Assembly: GCA_963728655.1 (NCBI GenBank)
Contig: CAVSLD010000002.1
Location: forward strand, 496,001 to 560,000
Length of the DNA: 64,000 bases
Origin: Iamia sp963728655
Lineage (GTDB): Bacteria; Actinomycetota; Acidimicrobiia; Acidimicrobiales; Iamiaceae
Direction of reading: 5' to 3'
Shown: positions 36,225 to 44,283 of the stretch, in pieces
Layout: each line of letters opens with the position of its first letter
Position numbering within the stretch: the first letter of the stretch is position 1
The notes under the pieces: generated by a model
Databases searched by the model: none
What the model was told of the DNA's origin: nothing
Seen by the model: only the letters and a program-made list of their open reading frames with translations
Made by a program: the position numbers and the translations under genes

Positions 36225-36581
36225 ATGGATCCCACCGAGCTGACCGACCTGGAACGCCGGGGCTGGACGGCGCTCTCCACCGAGGGCGCCGCCGGTCCCT
36301 TCTACGACGAGGTGCTCGTCGCCGAGCCCCTGATGCTGCTGCCGGGAGGCCTGCAGCTCGACGACCGGGCGATGATCGTCGACTCCATGGGCGGCGCCCC
36401 GTGGGACGCCTACGAGCTGGAGGACCTGCGGGTCGTCCCCCTGGGCGACGACGCCGGCGTGGTGGCCTACGGCGCCACCGCCACCCGGGGCGACACCGAG
36501 GTGTCGTCGCTGTTCGCCAGCACCTACGTCCGGGTCGACGGGGCGTGGAGGCTGGCCGTGCACCAGCAGACGCCGCGGTGA
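36225..36581 (+). CDS. NTF2-like (SnoaL/DUF4440-type) protein
   Basis: A 118-residue single-domain protein with the cone-shaped NTF2-like pattern: an N-terminal helix (LTDLERRGWTALSTEGAAGP), a short beta element, and C-terminal strands TEVSSLFASTYVRVDGAWRL and AVHQQT (each quoted run is at most 20). The ending W-R-L-x-x-HQQTP is typical of DUF4440 proteins. It may be an isomerase/hydrolase-like enzyme or a ligand-binding protein; no function can be named. It sits between the two fumarase loci. Confidence 0.72.
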   Translation: MDPTELTDLERRGWTALSTEGAAGPFYDEVLVAEPLMLLPGGLQLDDRAMIVDSMGGAPWDAYELEDLRVVPLGDDAGVVAYGATATRGDTEVSSLFASTYVRVDGAWRLAVHQQTPR

Positions 36582-36622
36582 GCCCGCGAGCCATCGCCGC
36601 ACGGTGCCGGTAGACCGGACCC

Positions 36623-38010
36623 ATGGCTGACGAGACCGAGTACCGGATCGAGCACGACACCATGGGGGAGGTGCGGGTGCCGGCGTCGGCCCGGTGGGCG
36701 GCCCAGACCCAGCGCGCCGTCGAGAACTTCCCCGTGTCCGGCCTCACCGTGGACCGGCGCCTGGTCCACGCCCTGGCGGCGCTCAAGGCGGCCGCGGCCG
36801 AGGTCAACGGCGACCTGGGCGTGATCGACGCCGAGGAGGCCCGGGCCGTGGCCGCCGCCGCGACCGAGGTGGCCGACGGGAGCTGGGACGACCAGTTCCC
36901 GATCGACGTGTACCAGACGGGATCGGGCACCTCCACCAACATGAACGCCAACGAGGTCATCTCCTCGCTGGCCTCCGAGGCCCTGGGCCGTCCCGTCCAC
37001 CCCAACGACACGGTCAACGCCTCCCAGTCGTCCAACGACACCTTCCCCTCGGCCATGCACGTGGCCGCCGCGGTGGGCGTGCGGCACCGCCTGCTGCCGG
37101 CCCTCGACCACCTCGAGGCCTCGTTCCGGCGCAAGGCCGACGAGTTCTCCGCCCTGGTGAAGGCGGGCCGCACCCACCTCATGGACGCCACCCCGGTGAC
37201 CCTGGGCCAGGAGATGGCCGGGTACGCGGCGCAGGTCGCCGCGGCCCGGGCGCGGCTCGCGGCCACGCTGCCCCGGGTGGGCGAGCTGCCCCTCGGGGGC
37301 ACCGCCACCGGCACCGGCCTCAACGCCCCGCCCACCTTCGCCTCGTCGGTGGTCGCCCTGGTGGCCGCCCGCCTCGACGTCGAGCTGGTCGAGGCCCCCG
37401 ACCACTTCGCCGCCCAGGGGCGCGCGACGAGCTGGTCGCCCTGTCGGGCGAGCTGCGGGCCCTCGCCACCGGGCTGCTCAAGGCGGCCAACGACCTGCGC
37501 TGGATGGCCTCGGGGCCCAAGACCGGCCTGGCCGAGATCCGCCTGCCGGACCTCCAGCCCGGCTCGTCGATCATGCCCGGCAAGGTGAACCCGGTCATCC
37601 CCGAGGCGGTGAGCCAGGTGGTGGCCCAGGTCTACGGCAACGACGCCGCGGTGGCCTTCGGGGGCAGCCAGGGCAACTTCGAGCTCAACGTGTACCTGCC
37701 GGTGATCGCCCGCAACCTGCTCGAGTCGATCGACCTGCTGGCCAACGTCACCCGCCTGCTCGCCGACCGCTGCGTCGACGGCATCGAGGCCGACGTCGAC
37801 CGCCTCCAGGCCTACGCCGAGGCCACCCCCCAGGCCGCCACCGCCCTGAACCCCGTCCTCGGCTACGAGAAGGTGGCCGAGCTGGTGAAGGAGAGCGCCA
37901 AGAGCGGCAAGACCATCCGGGAGGTCGTCCTCGACGCCGGCCTGATGGACGAGGCCGCCCTCGACGAGGCCCTCGACCTCCTCGCCCTCACCCGCGGTGG
38001 CCGCCCCTGA
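36623..38010 (+). pseudogene. fumC: class II fumarate hydratase (FumC) interrupted by a one-base frameshift
   Basis: From ATG 36623 the reading frame encodes FumC through DVYQTGSGTSTNMNANEV, NASQSSNDTFPSAMH and LPLGGTATGTGLN to DHFAAQG (about residue 266). It then fails at the G-run 37417-37420. One missing base there restores DELVALSGELRALATGLL, GSSIMPGKVNP (the fumarase signature) and a normal C-terminus ending at 38010. The joined product would be about 462 residues, the usual FumC length, with no other damage. This is either a recent inactivation or a homopolymer base-call error. The mutated site precedes the signature loop, so the unshifted product would be inactive. Confidence 0.85.
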
Positions 38011-38016
38011 GGGGGC

Positions 38017-38505
38017 TCAGGCGGGCGAGCCGGCGAACGGCGCGGGGGCGCCGGGGGGCGGGACCTCGAGGCGGGTCCACGACATCATCTTGGTGAGGCC
38101 GCTGATGGCTGCGTCCCACTCGACGGGGTCCCAGCCCTCGGCCGTGCTGATGACCACCCGGTCCTGGCGCAGGTGCACGAAGGCGGGGAGCTGGGAGAGC
38201 CCCACGGCCCGCACGAAGGCCCGCTCCGGGTCGCAGAACGTGAGCAGCTCGTCGGCCCAGGGCCCGAGGAAGGTGCGGGCGTCGTCGGCGTCGGAGGTGA
38301 CGACCCACGCGACCCGGCAGTCCGCCCCCTTGAACTCGGTGAGGAGGCGGCCGGCGGTGTCGATCAGCCACGAGCTCTCGGAGGTGTAGGGGTCGATGAC
38401 CACCACCGCCAGCTGGAACGTGGTCAGCCACTCGTCGAGGGTCGCCACGTCGCCCGACAGGGCGGTGAGGGAGATCGACTCGGGAACCTGCTCGGCCACG
38501 GCCAC
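38017..38505 (-). CDS. thioredoxin-fold-like protein of unknown function
   Basis: A 162-residue protein. The segment LAVVVIDPYTSESSWLIDTA, followed by VAWVVTSDADDARTFLG and LSQLPAFVHLRQD, resembles the strand-helix pattern and cis-proline loop (LPAFVHL) of thioredoxin-like folds, but there is no CxxC motif. It may be a redox-inactive binding protein. GTG 38505 is chosen over the GTG two codons later because TACCTT (38512-38517) ends exactly 6 bases upstream. Convergent with fumC, whose stop is 6 bases away. Confidence 0.65.
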   Translation of the reverse strand: MAVAEQVPESISLTALSGDVATLDEWLTTFQLAVVVIDPYTSESSWLIDTAGRLLTEFKGADCRVAWVVTSDADDARTFLGPWADELLTFCDPERAFVRAVGLSQLPAFVHLRQDRVVISTAEGWDPVEWDAAISGLTKMMSWTRLEVPPPGAPAPFAGSPA

Positions 38506-38597
38506 GGGGAGAAGGTAGCAACGCGCCCCCGACCCCCCGAAACCGCGGACCTGGCCCGTGCCCGGCGACGACCCAGCGACGCGGCTCCGCCGCGGGG

Positions 38598-38676
38598 GCA
38601 CCCGGGCCGGCCGTCGGGAGGGCGCGCCCGGCCACCCCCTCGGACCCGACCGGCCCGCCGGGTGCGGGGGTAGGTT
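38598..38676 (+). promoter_or_regulatory. long GC dyad and -10 upstream of a membrane protein gene
   Basis: GCACCCGGGCCGGCCG from 38598 is imperfectly inverted in CGGCCCGCCGGGTGC ending at 38665. TAGGTT (38671-38676) follows and is a good -10 for the gene at 38704, which has its own Shine-Dalgarno (GGAGG). The dyad may be regulatory or another intergenic repeat. Confidence 0.35.
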
Positions 38677-38703
38677 GCCCGCACCCACACCCTTGGAGGT
38701 CCC

Positions 38704-39165
38704 GTGCTCGCCGATGTCGACTCGTTCCCCTACAACGTCATGCTGCTGCTGCACATCGTGGCCGTGCTGGTCGCCTTCGCGCCGGCCTTCGTCTGGCCGG
38801 TGCTGCGGGTCACCATGCGCAAGCAGGGGGGCGCCGAGATGCCCGGCGAGGTGTCCCGCCACATCGCCCCCACCGGTCTGCTGGTCCACGCGCCGGCCCT
38901 GGTCGCGGCGGGCATCTTCGGCATCCTCACCCTGCTGCTCTCGGGCGGGACCTACGAGTTCTCCCAGACGTGGGTGTCCACGGCCTTCGTGCTCTGGTTC
39001 CTCATGCTGGGCGTGGTCTTCCTGGGCATCATCCCCGCCGACCGCAAGGCGGCCGAGCCCAGCGAGACGCCCGGCGCCGACGCCCGGGCCAGCATGTTCA
39101 ACGGCATGCTCCACCTGCTGATCGTGCTCATGCTGATCGTCATGATCTGGAAGCCGGGGCTCTAG
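38704..39165 (+). CDS. integral membrane protein (DUF2269-like)
   Basis: A 153-residue protein with four predicted membrane segments (about 12-34, 58-80, 88-108 and 134-150). The opening NVMLLLHIVAVLVAFAPAF resembles DUF2269/copper-resistance-D-like four-helix proteins. Conserved His in the first helix and R/H pairs in the loops might bind a cofactor, but this is not established. GTG 38704 has GGAGG 4-5 bases upstream. The next gene starts 5 bases after its stop. Confidence 0.7.
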   Translation: MLADVDSFPYNVMLLLHIVAVLVAFAPAFVWPVLRVTMRKQGGAEMPGEVSRHIAPTGLLVHAPALVAAGIFGILTLLLSGGTYEFSQTWVSTAFVLWFLMLGVVFLGIIPADRKAAEPSETPGADARASMFNGMLHLLIVLMLIVMIWKPGL

Positions 39166-39170
39166 CCACG

Positions 39171-39986
39171 GTGCACCCGATCGAGCGGCTCCGCTACGTC
39201 GCCCGGGCCGGGGGGGCCGACCCCGTCGACCTGGTGTCGGAGGCCGCCCACGCCCTCGGGTCCTTCGCCGACGACCCCGCCGGGCTGGTCGCCGCCGCCC
39301 GCCGGCTGGTGGCCCGCCACCCCGGGGTGGGGCCCATGTGGTGGATGTGCAGCCGGGTGCTGGTGGCGCCCGATCCCGTCGAGGAGGCGTGGGCCGCCTC
39401 GGCCGAGGTCGAGGGGGACGACACCGCCGGCGTCCTCGCCGCCGCCCTCCCGGACGAGGCCCGCACCCTGATCGTGGGGTGGCCGCCGTCGGTCGTCCCC
39501 GCCCTCGCCCGCCGGGCCGACCTGGAGGTGCTGGCCGCCGACGACGGCACCGGCGTCGACGTCGGACGGGTGCTGGCCCGGGTCGAGGTCGAGGTGCTCG
39601 ACGTCCCCACCGAGGGCCTGGGCGCGGCCGCGTCGGTGTCCGACGTGGTGCTGCTCGAGGCCGAGGCCGCCGGTCCCGACGCCGCCCTGTGCGCCCCCTC
39701 GAGCCGGGCCGCGGCAGCCGTGGCCCGCGCCGCGGGGCGCACCGTGTGGCTGGTGGTGCCGGTCGGGCGGGCCCTCCCCGGACGGCTGTGGGACGCGTGC
39801 GTCGCCGGAGCGGTCGACGACGACGAGCCGTGGGAGGCGGGGATCGACGTGGTCCCCCTCGACCTGGTCGACCGCGTCGTCGGACCCGGGGGCCTGGTCG
39901 ACGTGGCCGAGGGCGTGGTGCCGTCGTGCCCGCTCGCGACCGAGCTGCTCAAGGCGGCCCGCACGCCCGGGTCGCACCGGTCCTGA
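39171..39986 (+). CDS. protein with distant eIF2B/ribose-bisphosphate isomerase-like features
   Basis: A 271-residue cytoplasmic protein, very rich in Ala and Val. VSDVVLLEAEAAGPDAALCA, then SRAAAAVARAAGRTVWLVVP, resembles the C-terminal core of eIF2B-alpha/M1Pi/R15Pi isomerases (a vDvvLvGadav...A..Aa...pv.vv pattern). The N-terminal helices (LVSEAAHALGSFADDPAGLV) also fit. The key catalytic Cys and Asp of the isomerases are not confidently placed, so this is a tentative assignment. GTG 39171 lies 5 bases after the membrane-protein stop, so it is co-transcribed. Confidence 0.45.
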   Translation: MHPIERLRYVARAGGADPVDLVSEAAHALGSFADDPAGLVAAARRLVARHPGVGPMWWMCSRVLVAPDPVEEAWAASAEVEGDDTAGVLAAALPDEARTLIVGWPPSVVPALARRADLEVLAADDGTGVDVGRVLARVEVEVLDVPTEGLGAAASVSDVVLLEAEAAGPDAALCAPSSRAAAAVARAAGRTVWLVVPVGRALPGRLWDACVAGAVDDDEPWEAGIDVVPLDLVDRVVGPGGLVDVAEGVVPSCPLATELLKAARTPGSHRS

Positions 39987-40027
39987 GCGGCCCGGGCGCC
40001 GGGCGGTCACCCGTCGGGCATCATCGA

Positions 40028-40055
40028 GGCGGGCTGGACACCTGTCCGCCCCGCC
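40028..40055. terminator. GC hairpin between two co-directional genes
   Basis: GGCGGG-CT-GGACA (40028-40040) pairs with TGTCC-GC-CCCGCC (40043-40055) apart from a small internal mismatch. It lies after the stop at 39986 and 22 bases before GTG 40078. It may end the upstream transcript or act in the leader of the next gene. There is no T-tract. Confidence 0.4.
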
Positions 40056-40077
40056 GTCCCCGCCCCCAGGAGGCCCC

Positions 40078-40542
40078 GTGTCCCGCCGCGAGCTGATCAA
40101 GATGACCGACGAGGAGACCGACGCCTTCCTCGCCGAGCGCCACACCATGAACCTGGCCACGTACAACCACGACGGCAGCATCCACCTGGTGGCCATGTGG
40201 TACGGGCTCCTCGACGACGGCACCATCGGGTTCGAGACCTTCGAGCGCAGCCAGAAGGTGCAGAACCTCCGCCGCGACGCCCGGGTCACCGCCCTGGTCG
40301 AGGACGGCGACTCCTACGACCAGCTCCGCGGCGCCGAGCTGGTCGGGACCATGGAGCTGAGCGACGACCAGGACACGCTCATGGCCATCGCCGTGAGCGT
40401 CATCGGCCGCTACCAGCCCGAGATCTCCGAGGCCGACCGCGGCGCCGTCGCCGAGATGATGGTGCGCAAGCGGGTGGCCATGCTGCTGCGCCCCGAGAAG
40501 CGGGTCACCTGGGACCACCGCAAGCTCGAGGGCGGCTACTGA
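40078..40542 (+). CDS. PPOX-class flavin/F420-binding split-barrel protein
   Basis: A 154-residue split beta-barrel of the pyridoxamine-5'-phosphate-oxidase-like superfamily. The opening ETDAFLAERHTMNLATYNHD and GSIHLVAMWYGLLDDGTIGF, then RSQKVQNLRRDARVTALVED, are standard (each quoted run is 20 or fewer). The K-x-x-N-L-R-x-D segment contacts the cofactor phosphate. Actinobacterial members often reduce substrates with F420H2 rather than FMN. The start is GTG 40078, with AGGAGG about 8-13 bases upstream. Substrate unknown. Confidence 0.87.
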   Translation: MSRRELIKMTDEETDAFLAERHTMNLATYNHDGSIHLVAMWYGLLDDGTIGFETFERSQKVQNLRRDARVTALVEDGDSYDQLRGAELVGTMELSDDQDTLMAIAVSVIGRYQPEISEADRGAVAEMMVRKRVAMLLRPEKRVTWDHRKLEGGY

Positions 40543-40583
40543 GCCCCGCACCAGGCGCGTCGGTTCCTGCACCGGGGCCTGGG

Positions 40584-40589
40584 TAGGGT
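40584..40589 (+). promoter_or_regulatory. -10 element for the dienelactone hydrolase gene, leaderless spacing
   Basis: TAGGGT then CCGGCC (6 bases) then ATG 40596. The same 15-base arrangement is repeated before ATG 61255. Confidence 0.55.
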
Positions 40590-40595
40590 CCGGCC

Positions 40596-41282
40596 ATGGG
40601 TCAGCACATCGACTTCCTCATCGGCGACGAGACCGGGCACGGGTACCTGTCCGTCCCGGAGTCGGGGTCCGGTCCCGGGCTCCTCGTCATCCAGGAGTGG
40701 TGGGGCCTGGTCGACCACATCCGTGACGTGTGCGACCGCTTCGCGGCCGAGGGCTTCGTCGCCCTGGCCCCCGACCTGTACCACGGCGAGACCACCACCG
40801 AGCCCGACGAGGCCGGCAAGCTGATGATGGCGCTGAACCTCGACCAGGCCGTGGCCGACATGTCCGGGGCCATCGCCTACCTCCAGGAGCACGACGCCGT
40901 CACCTCCACCCACCTGGGCGTCACCGGGTTCTGCATGGGCGGGGGCCTGGCCCTCGTCGTGGCGGCCGAGCGGCCCGCCGCCTTCGCCGCCTGCGCCCCC
41001 TGGTACGGCCTCATCCCGTGGGAGCACGCCCAGCCCGACTGGAGCAACGTGCAGGCCAGGGTCCGCGGCAACTTCGCGGCCGAGGACGGCTTCTTCGGCC
41101 CCGACCAGGCCCGTGGCCTGGAGGCCGACCTGAAGGAGGCCGGCGTCGACGTGGAGATCACCATCTGGCCCGGCGTCGACCACGCCTTCTTCAACGACAC
41201 CCGCCCCGAGGTCCACGACCCCGAGGTCTCGGCCCAGGCCTGGGCCCAGACGGTGGCGTTCCTCCACTCCGAGCTGGACTGA
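40596..41282 (+). CDS. dienelactone hydrolase family protein
   Basis: A 228-residue alpha/beta hydrolase with a cysteine nucleophile. GFCMGG places Cys113 at the elbow, IQEWWGL supplies the Glu that arms the cysteine, and WPGVDHAFFND carries the His; a preceding Asp completes the triad. Family enzymes open lactone rings in chloroaromatic catabolism or act as carboxymethylenebutenolidases and esterases. No aromatic-degradation genes are adjacent, so the substrate is open. Expressed from its own leaderless promoter. Confidence 0.9.
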   Translation: MGQHIDFLIGDETGHGYLSVPESGSGPGLLVIQEWWGLVDHIRDVCDRFAAEGFVALAPDLYHGETTTEPDEAGKLMMALNLDQAVADMSGAIAYLQEHDAVTSTHLGVTGFCMGGGLALVVAAERPAAFAACAPWYGLIPWEHAQPDWSNVQARVRGNFAAEDGFFGPDQARGLEADLKEAGVDVEITIWPGVDHAFFNDTRPEVHDPEVSAQAWAQTVAFLHSELD

Positions 41283-41351
41283 TCGCGTGGCGGTGGTCGA
41301 GCGCGACGTGCGCGTCGGTCGAGCCGTCCGGTCAGGCGTGGTGGCGAGGTG

Positions 41352-42551
41352 ATGGCGGACGAGGCCGGGGTGGTCGAGCGGTACGTGCGCCTCGGGCTCG
41401 CCGTGGGCCGCCACCTCGACGGCGCCGTCGACGCCTACTACGGACCCGAGGCCTGGGCCGCCGAGGCGGCCGACGGACCGCCGGTGCCCCTTCCGGCGCT
41501 GATCGCCGACGGGGCCCGGCTGGTGGCGGACCTCGACGGGGGGGCCGACCCCGAGGTCGAGGGCCGGCGCCGGGCCTGGCTGCGGGCCCAGGCCGTGGGC
41601 GTCCACACCCTCGCCCGGAAGCTGGGTGGTGACGACGTGGCCTACCTCGACGAGGTCGAGCTGAGCTACGGCGTGCGTCCGGCGCCGGTCCCCGAGGAGG
41701 TCATCGCCGAGGCCCACCGGCGCCTCGACGCGACGCTGCCGGGCTCGGGCCCCGTCCGCGAGCGGGTGATCGCCTGGCGCGAGGCCCACGTCGTGGCCTC
41801 GGAGCGGTTGGAGGGCCTGGTGCGCGACCTGGCCGCCGACCTCCGGGAGCGCACCGACCGGGCCTTCGGGCTGCCCGAGGGCGAGGAGGTCGAGTGGGTC
41901 CTGGAGACCGACAAGCCCTGGTCCGGGTTCAACTACTACCTGGGCGACCTGCGCAGCCGGGTGGCCATCAACGTCGACCTCCCCGTCCCGTCGCTGGCCC
42001 TGCCCCACCTGGTGGCCCACGAGGCCTACCCAGGGCACCACACCGAGCACTGCCGCAAGGAGGTCGGCCTGGTGCGCCGGCGCGGCCACCTCGAGGAGTC
42101 GATCTTCCTCGTCGGCACCCCGCAGTGCCTGCTGGCCGAGGGGCTCGCCGACCTCGCCCTGGAGAGCCTGGTGGGCGTCGACCACGAGGCGGTGGTCGAG
42201 CCCCACTTCGCCGCAGCCGGCGTCCGCTTCGACGCCGACGTGGCGGCCCGGGTGCGGGAGGCGCTCTCGACGGTGGGCGCGGCGCGGGGGAACCTCGCCC
42301 TCATGCTCCACGACGAGGGCCGGTCGGCCGACGAGGTCGTGGCCTGGGCCGAGCGCTGGCTCCTCCTGCCCACGGCCCGGGCCGAGAAGCAGGTCCGGTT
42401 CATCTCGGACCCCACCTGGCGGGCCTACATCTTCTGCTACACGGAGGGCGTCGAGCTCTGCCGCACCTTCGTGGCCGGCGACCCGGCCCGCTTCGCGCGC
42501 CTGCTCACCGAGCAGGTCGTCCCCGCCGACCTCGTCGCCCCCGCGGCCTGA
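41352..42551 (+). CDS. DUF885 family protein (putative zinc-dependent peptidase)
   Basis: A 399-residue mostly helical protein. HEAYPGHH (His223-His230) is the DUF885 motif, interpreted as a gluzincin-like zinc site. Further conserved-looking segments are FNYYLGDLRSRVAINVDLPV and VRFISDPTWRAYIFCYTEG. It is shorter than the 550-600-residue DUF885 proteins, lacking some N-terminal helices. There is no signal peptide, so it is probably cytoplasmic. ATG 41352 is taken; the overlapping GTG 41349 is one codon earlier and GGCGAGG lies upstream. The substrate is unknown. Confidence 0.78.
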   Translation: MADEAGVVERYVRLGLAVGRHLDGAVDAYYGPEAWAAEAADGPPVPLPALIADGARLVADLDGGADPEVEGRRRAWLRAQAVGVHTLARKLGGDDVAYLDEVELSYGVRPAPVPEEVIAEAHRRLDATLPGSGPVRERVIAWREAHVVASERLEGLVRDLAADLRERTDRAFGLPEGEEVEWVLETDKPWSGFNYYLGDLRSRVAINVDLPVPSLALPHLVAHEAYPGHHTEHCRKEVGLVRRRGHLEESIFLVGTPQCLLAEGLADLALESLVGVDHEAVVEPHFAAAGVRFDADVAARVREALSTVGAARGNLALMLHDEGRSADEVVAWAERWLLLPTARAEKQVRFISDPTWRAYIFCYTEGVELCRTFVAGDPARFARLLTEQVVPADLVAPAA

Positions 42552-42623
42552 ACCCCTCCTCGGTCCCGGGCACATCCCCGTCGTCACCGACCCCCCCGCC
42601 CCCCCGCCGACGCACCCCCCGTG

Positions 42624-42733
42624 AACCGGTGTCGATCGTGGTCGCTCGAGGTGCCACATCCGACACCGGTTGCGGATGGGGGTCGTACCGGTGTCGATCG
42701 TGGTCGCTGGGGTCGCCACATCCGACACCGGTT
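42624..42733. repeat. 62-bp tandem dyad repeat, two copies (family A)
   Basis: ACCGGTGTCGATCGTGGTCG begins at 42625 and again at 42687, an exact 62-bp period. Each unit closes with CGACACCGGTT (42661-42671 and 42723-42733), giving 10-11-bp perfect outer arms about 26 bases apart. It lies 20 bases downstream of the DUF559 gene's stop. A single diverged copy lies on the other side of that gene at 43729. Confidence 0.88.
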
Positions 42734-42752
42734 GACGGTGGGCGGCACCACG

Positions 42753-43682
42753 TCAGGCGGCGCGGGCTCGCAGCGCCCAGCGCGCGGTGCGGATCCGCTC
42801 GACGATCTGACGTGGGCGGTGCCATGCCTCGTCGTCGGTCGCCCGGACGACCAGGAACCCGGCATCCTCGAGCCGGTGCTGGCGGGCCGCGTCGTCGGCC
42901 TGGCTGCTCAGGGCGGCGTGGAAGGTCTCGCTGTCCACCTCGAGGACGAGGGGCAGGTCGGTGGCGACGAAGTCGACGCGCCCGCACCACCGTCGACCGC
43001 CGAGGTCGACCTGCTGTCGCATCGGGGGTAGGTCGGCGTCGGCGAGGACCTGACGCACGCGACCCTCCAGGCCGGAGGCCGGCGGCACGTAGTCGGCAGG
43101 GAGGCTGTCGAGGAGGTCACGCAGCGCGGCCGTGCCCGGCCGTCCTCGGTGCATGACCTCGGCCAGCTCGGCTCGCACGGAAGGCCCCGAGAGAAGGCGC
43201 CTGCTCCAGAACCAGTCGAGGACCCGGCGCAGCCGCTCGGGGTGGACCATCGGGGCGAGCTGGAGCAGGAGCAGGGCCGGCCGCGCCACCGGCACACCGT
43301 CGAGCACGGCTGCGTAGGGGTCGGGCAGGTGCCGGGGGTGGTGGATCGTCGCCAGGATCGAGGGGGTGCGACGGCTCCTGGGGGCCATCAGCTCGAAGGG
43401 CTCGAGGCGGAAGCCGGGCGCACCCCAGAGCGCCGCCCCCGAGTGGTGGGAGAGGAGGGCCGAGGACCCGAGGTCGAGCACGGCGGCCAAGCCGCGCTGG
43501 GATGCGGAGGGCACGGACCCGGGTCGTCGGACGACCCGTCCGGTGACGCGCTCCCAGTCGTGGCGGTCGAGGCGATGGCGCCAGGCGCCGCGGGAGAGGC
43601 CTGCGCGGCGGGCCTGGTCGTGCGTGAGGAGGCCGTGCTGTTGCTCGGCCAGGCGGAGGAGGTCGTCGTCGATGGGGCTCAT
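42753..43682 (-). CDS. AbiEi-like HTH protein with C-terminal DUF559 endonuclease-like domain
   Basis: A 309-residue protein. The N-terminus (LLRLAEQQHGLLTHDQARRA, then GLSRGAWRHRLDRHDWERV) matches the winged-helix start of type IV antitoxin AbiEi-type proteins. The middle (SHHSGAALWGAPGF; LDGVPVARPALLLLQLAP) follows the same family. The C-terminus (CGRVDFVATDLPLVLEVDSE then HRLEDAGFLVVRATDDEAW) is the DUF559/VSR-like nuclease fold, with Asp and Glu residues positioned as in the PD-(D/E)xK core. There is no adjacent AbiEii toxin, so it stands alone. Such orphan genes are common in actinobacteria and of unknown role. Family A repeats flank it on both sides. Confidence 0.85.
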   Translation of the reverse strand: MSPIDDDLLRLAEQQHGLLTHDQARRAGLSRGAWRHRLDRHDWERVTGRVVRRPGSVPSASQRGLAAVLDLGSSALLSHHSGAALWGAPGFRLEPFELMAPRSRRTPSILATIHHPRHLPDPYAAVLDGVPVARPALLLLQLAPMVHPERLRRVLDWFWSRRLLSGPSVRAELAEVMHRGRPGTAALRDLLDSLPADYVPPASGLEGRVRQVLADADLPPMRQQVDLGGRRWCGRVDFVATDLPLVLEVDSETFHAALSSQADDAARQHRLEDAGFLVVRATDDEAWHRPRQIVERIRTARWALRARAA

Positions 43683-43728
43683 CGCACCATCTCAGCGAGG
43701 AGGTGTGACAGCGAGCCCGACGTCGCCG

Positions 43729-43776
43729 AACCGGTGTGGGTCGTGGTCGCTGGGGGTGCCGGATCCGACACCGGTT
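43729..43776. repeat. 48-bp dyad repeat, single copy (family A)
   Basis: AACCGGTGT (43729-43737) is inverted as ACACCGGTT (43768-43776). The inner GGGTCGTGGTCGCTGGGG segment is close to the copies at 42624. Confidence 0.8.
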
Positions 43777-43826
43777 GCGGGTGGGTGGCGGGGAACGGGG
43801 CGGGGCGGGGCGGGTGCCGGCGGGCG

Positions 43827-44210
43827 TCAGTCCGGGAGGGAGTGGGCGGGCTCGTGGCGGGGCTCGTAGAGCATCATCTCGCCGGCGCCGGGGACCTGGA
43901 TGGTGGTCACCAGGCCGAAGCCCTGGTCCTCGACGTCGCCGGAGACCTCCACGCCCTTGGCCCGGAGCTCGGCGATGGTGGCCTGCACGTCGTCGCACAT
44001 GAGCGAGAGCTGGTGGTGCGGGGGCGTGGCCCAACGGGTCGCCCCGTCGTCGGACAGGGTCGGGTGGACGCCCATCTCGCCCGGCGGGGTGCGGAAGATC
44101 AGCCAGCCGCCGTGGGCATCGAGGAACGGCCACCCCAGCACGTCGCGGAAGAAGGCGCGCGTCGCCTCGGCGTCGTCGGAGTAGGTGATGGAGTGCATCC
44201 CGGTGATCAC
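43827..44210 (-). CDS. VOC-family (glyoxalase/bleomycin-resistance fold) protein
   Basis: A 127-residue single-domain VOC protein: MHSITYSDDAEATRAFFRDV (first beta-alpha unit), HHQLSLMCDDVQATIAELRA and the C-terminal GEMMLYEPRHEPA. A Glu/His metal set is plausible but not assigned to a substrate. GTG 44210 (VITGMHSI) is preferred to the ATG at 44198 because TACGGT (44217-44222) ends 6 bases upstream and the VITG lead is usual in this family. It is divergent from the PIG-L deacetylase. Confidence 0.85.
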   Translation of the reverse strand: MITGMHSITYSDDAEATRAFFRDVLGWPFLDAHGGWLIFRTPPGEMGVHPTLSDDGATRWATPPHHQLSLMCDDVQATIAELRAKGVEVSGDVEDQGFGLVTTIQVPGAGEMMLYEPRHEPAHSLPD

Positions 44211-44283
44211 GCCTCGACCGTAGGTCTGGGTGGGGGACCCCGCTCGGCGGGCGCGCCGCTCCCGGCGCAGGCAGGATGCGCCC

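Noticed and set aside
42753..43682. Complete type IV toxin-antitoxin system
   Set aside because: The AbiEi-like protein has no adjacent AbiEii nucleotidyltransferase toxin.
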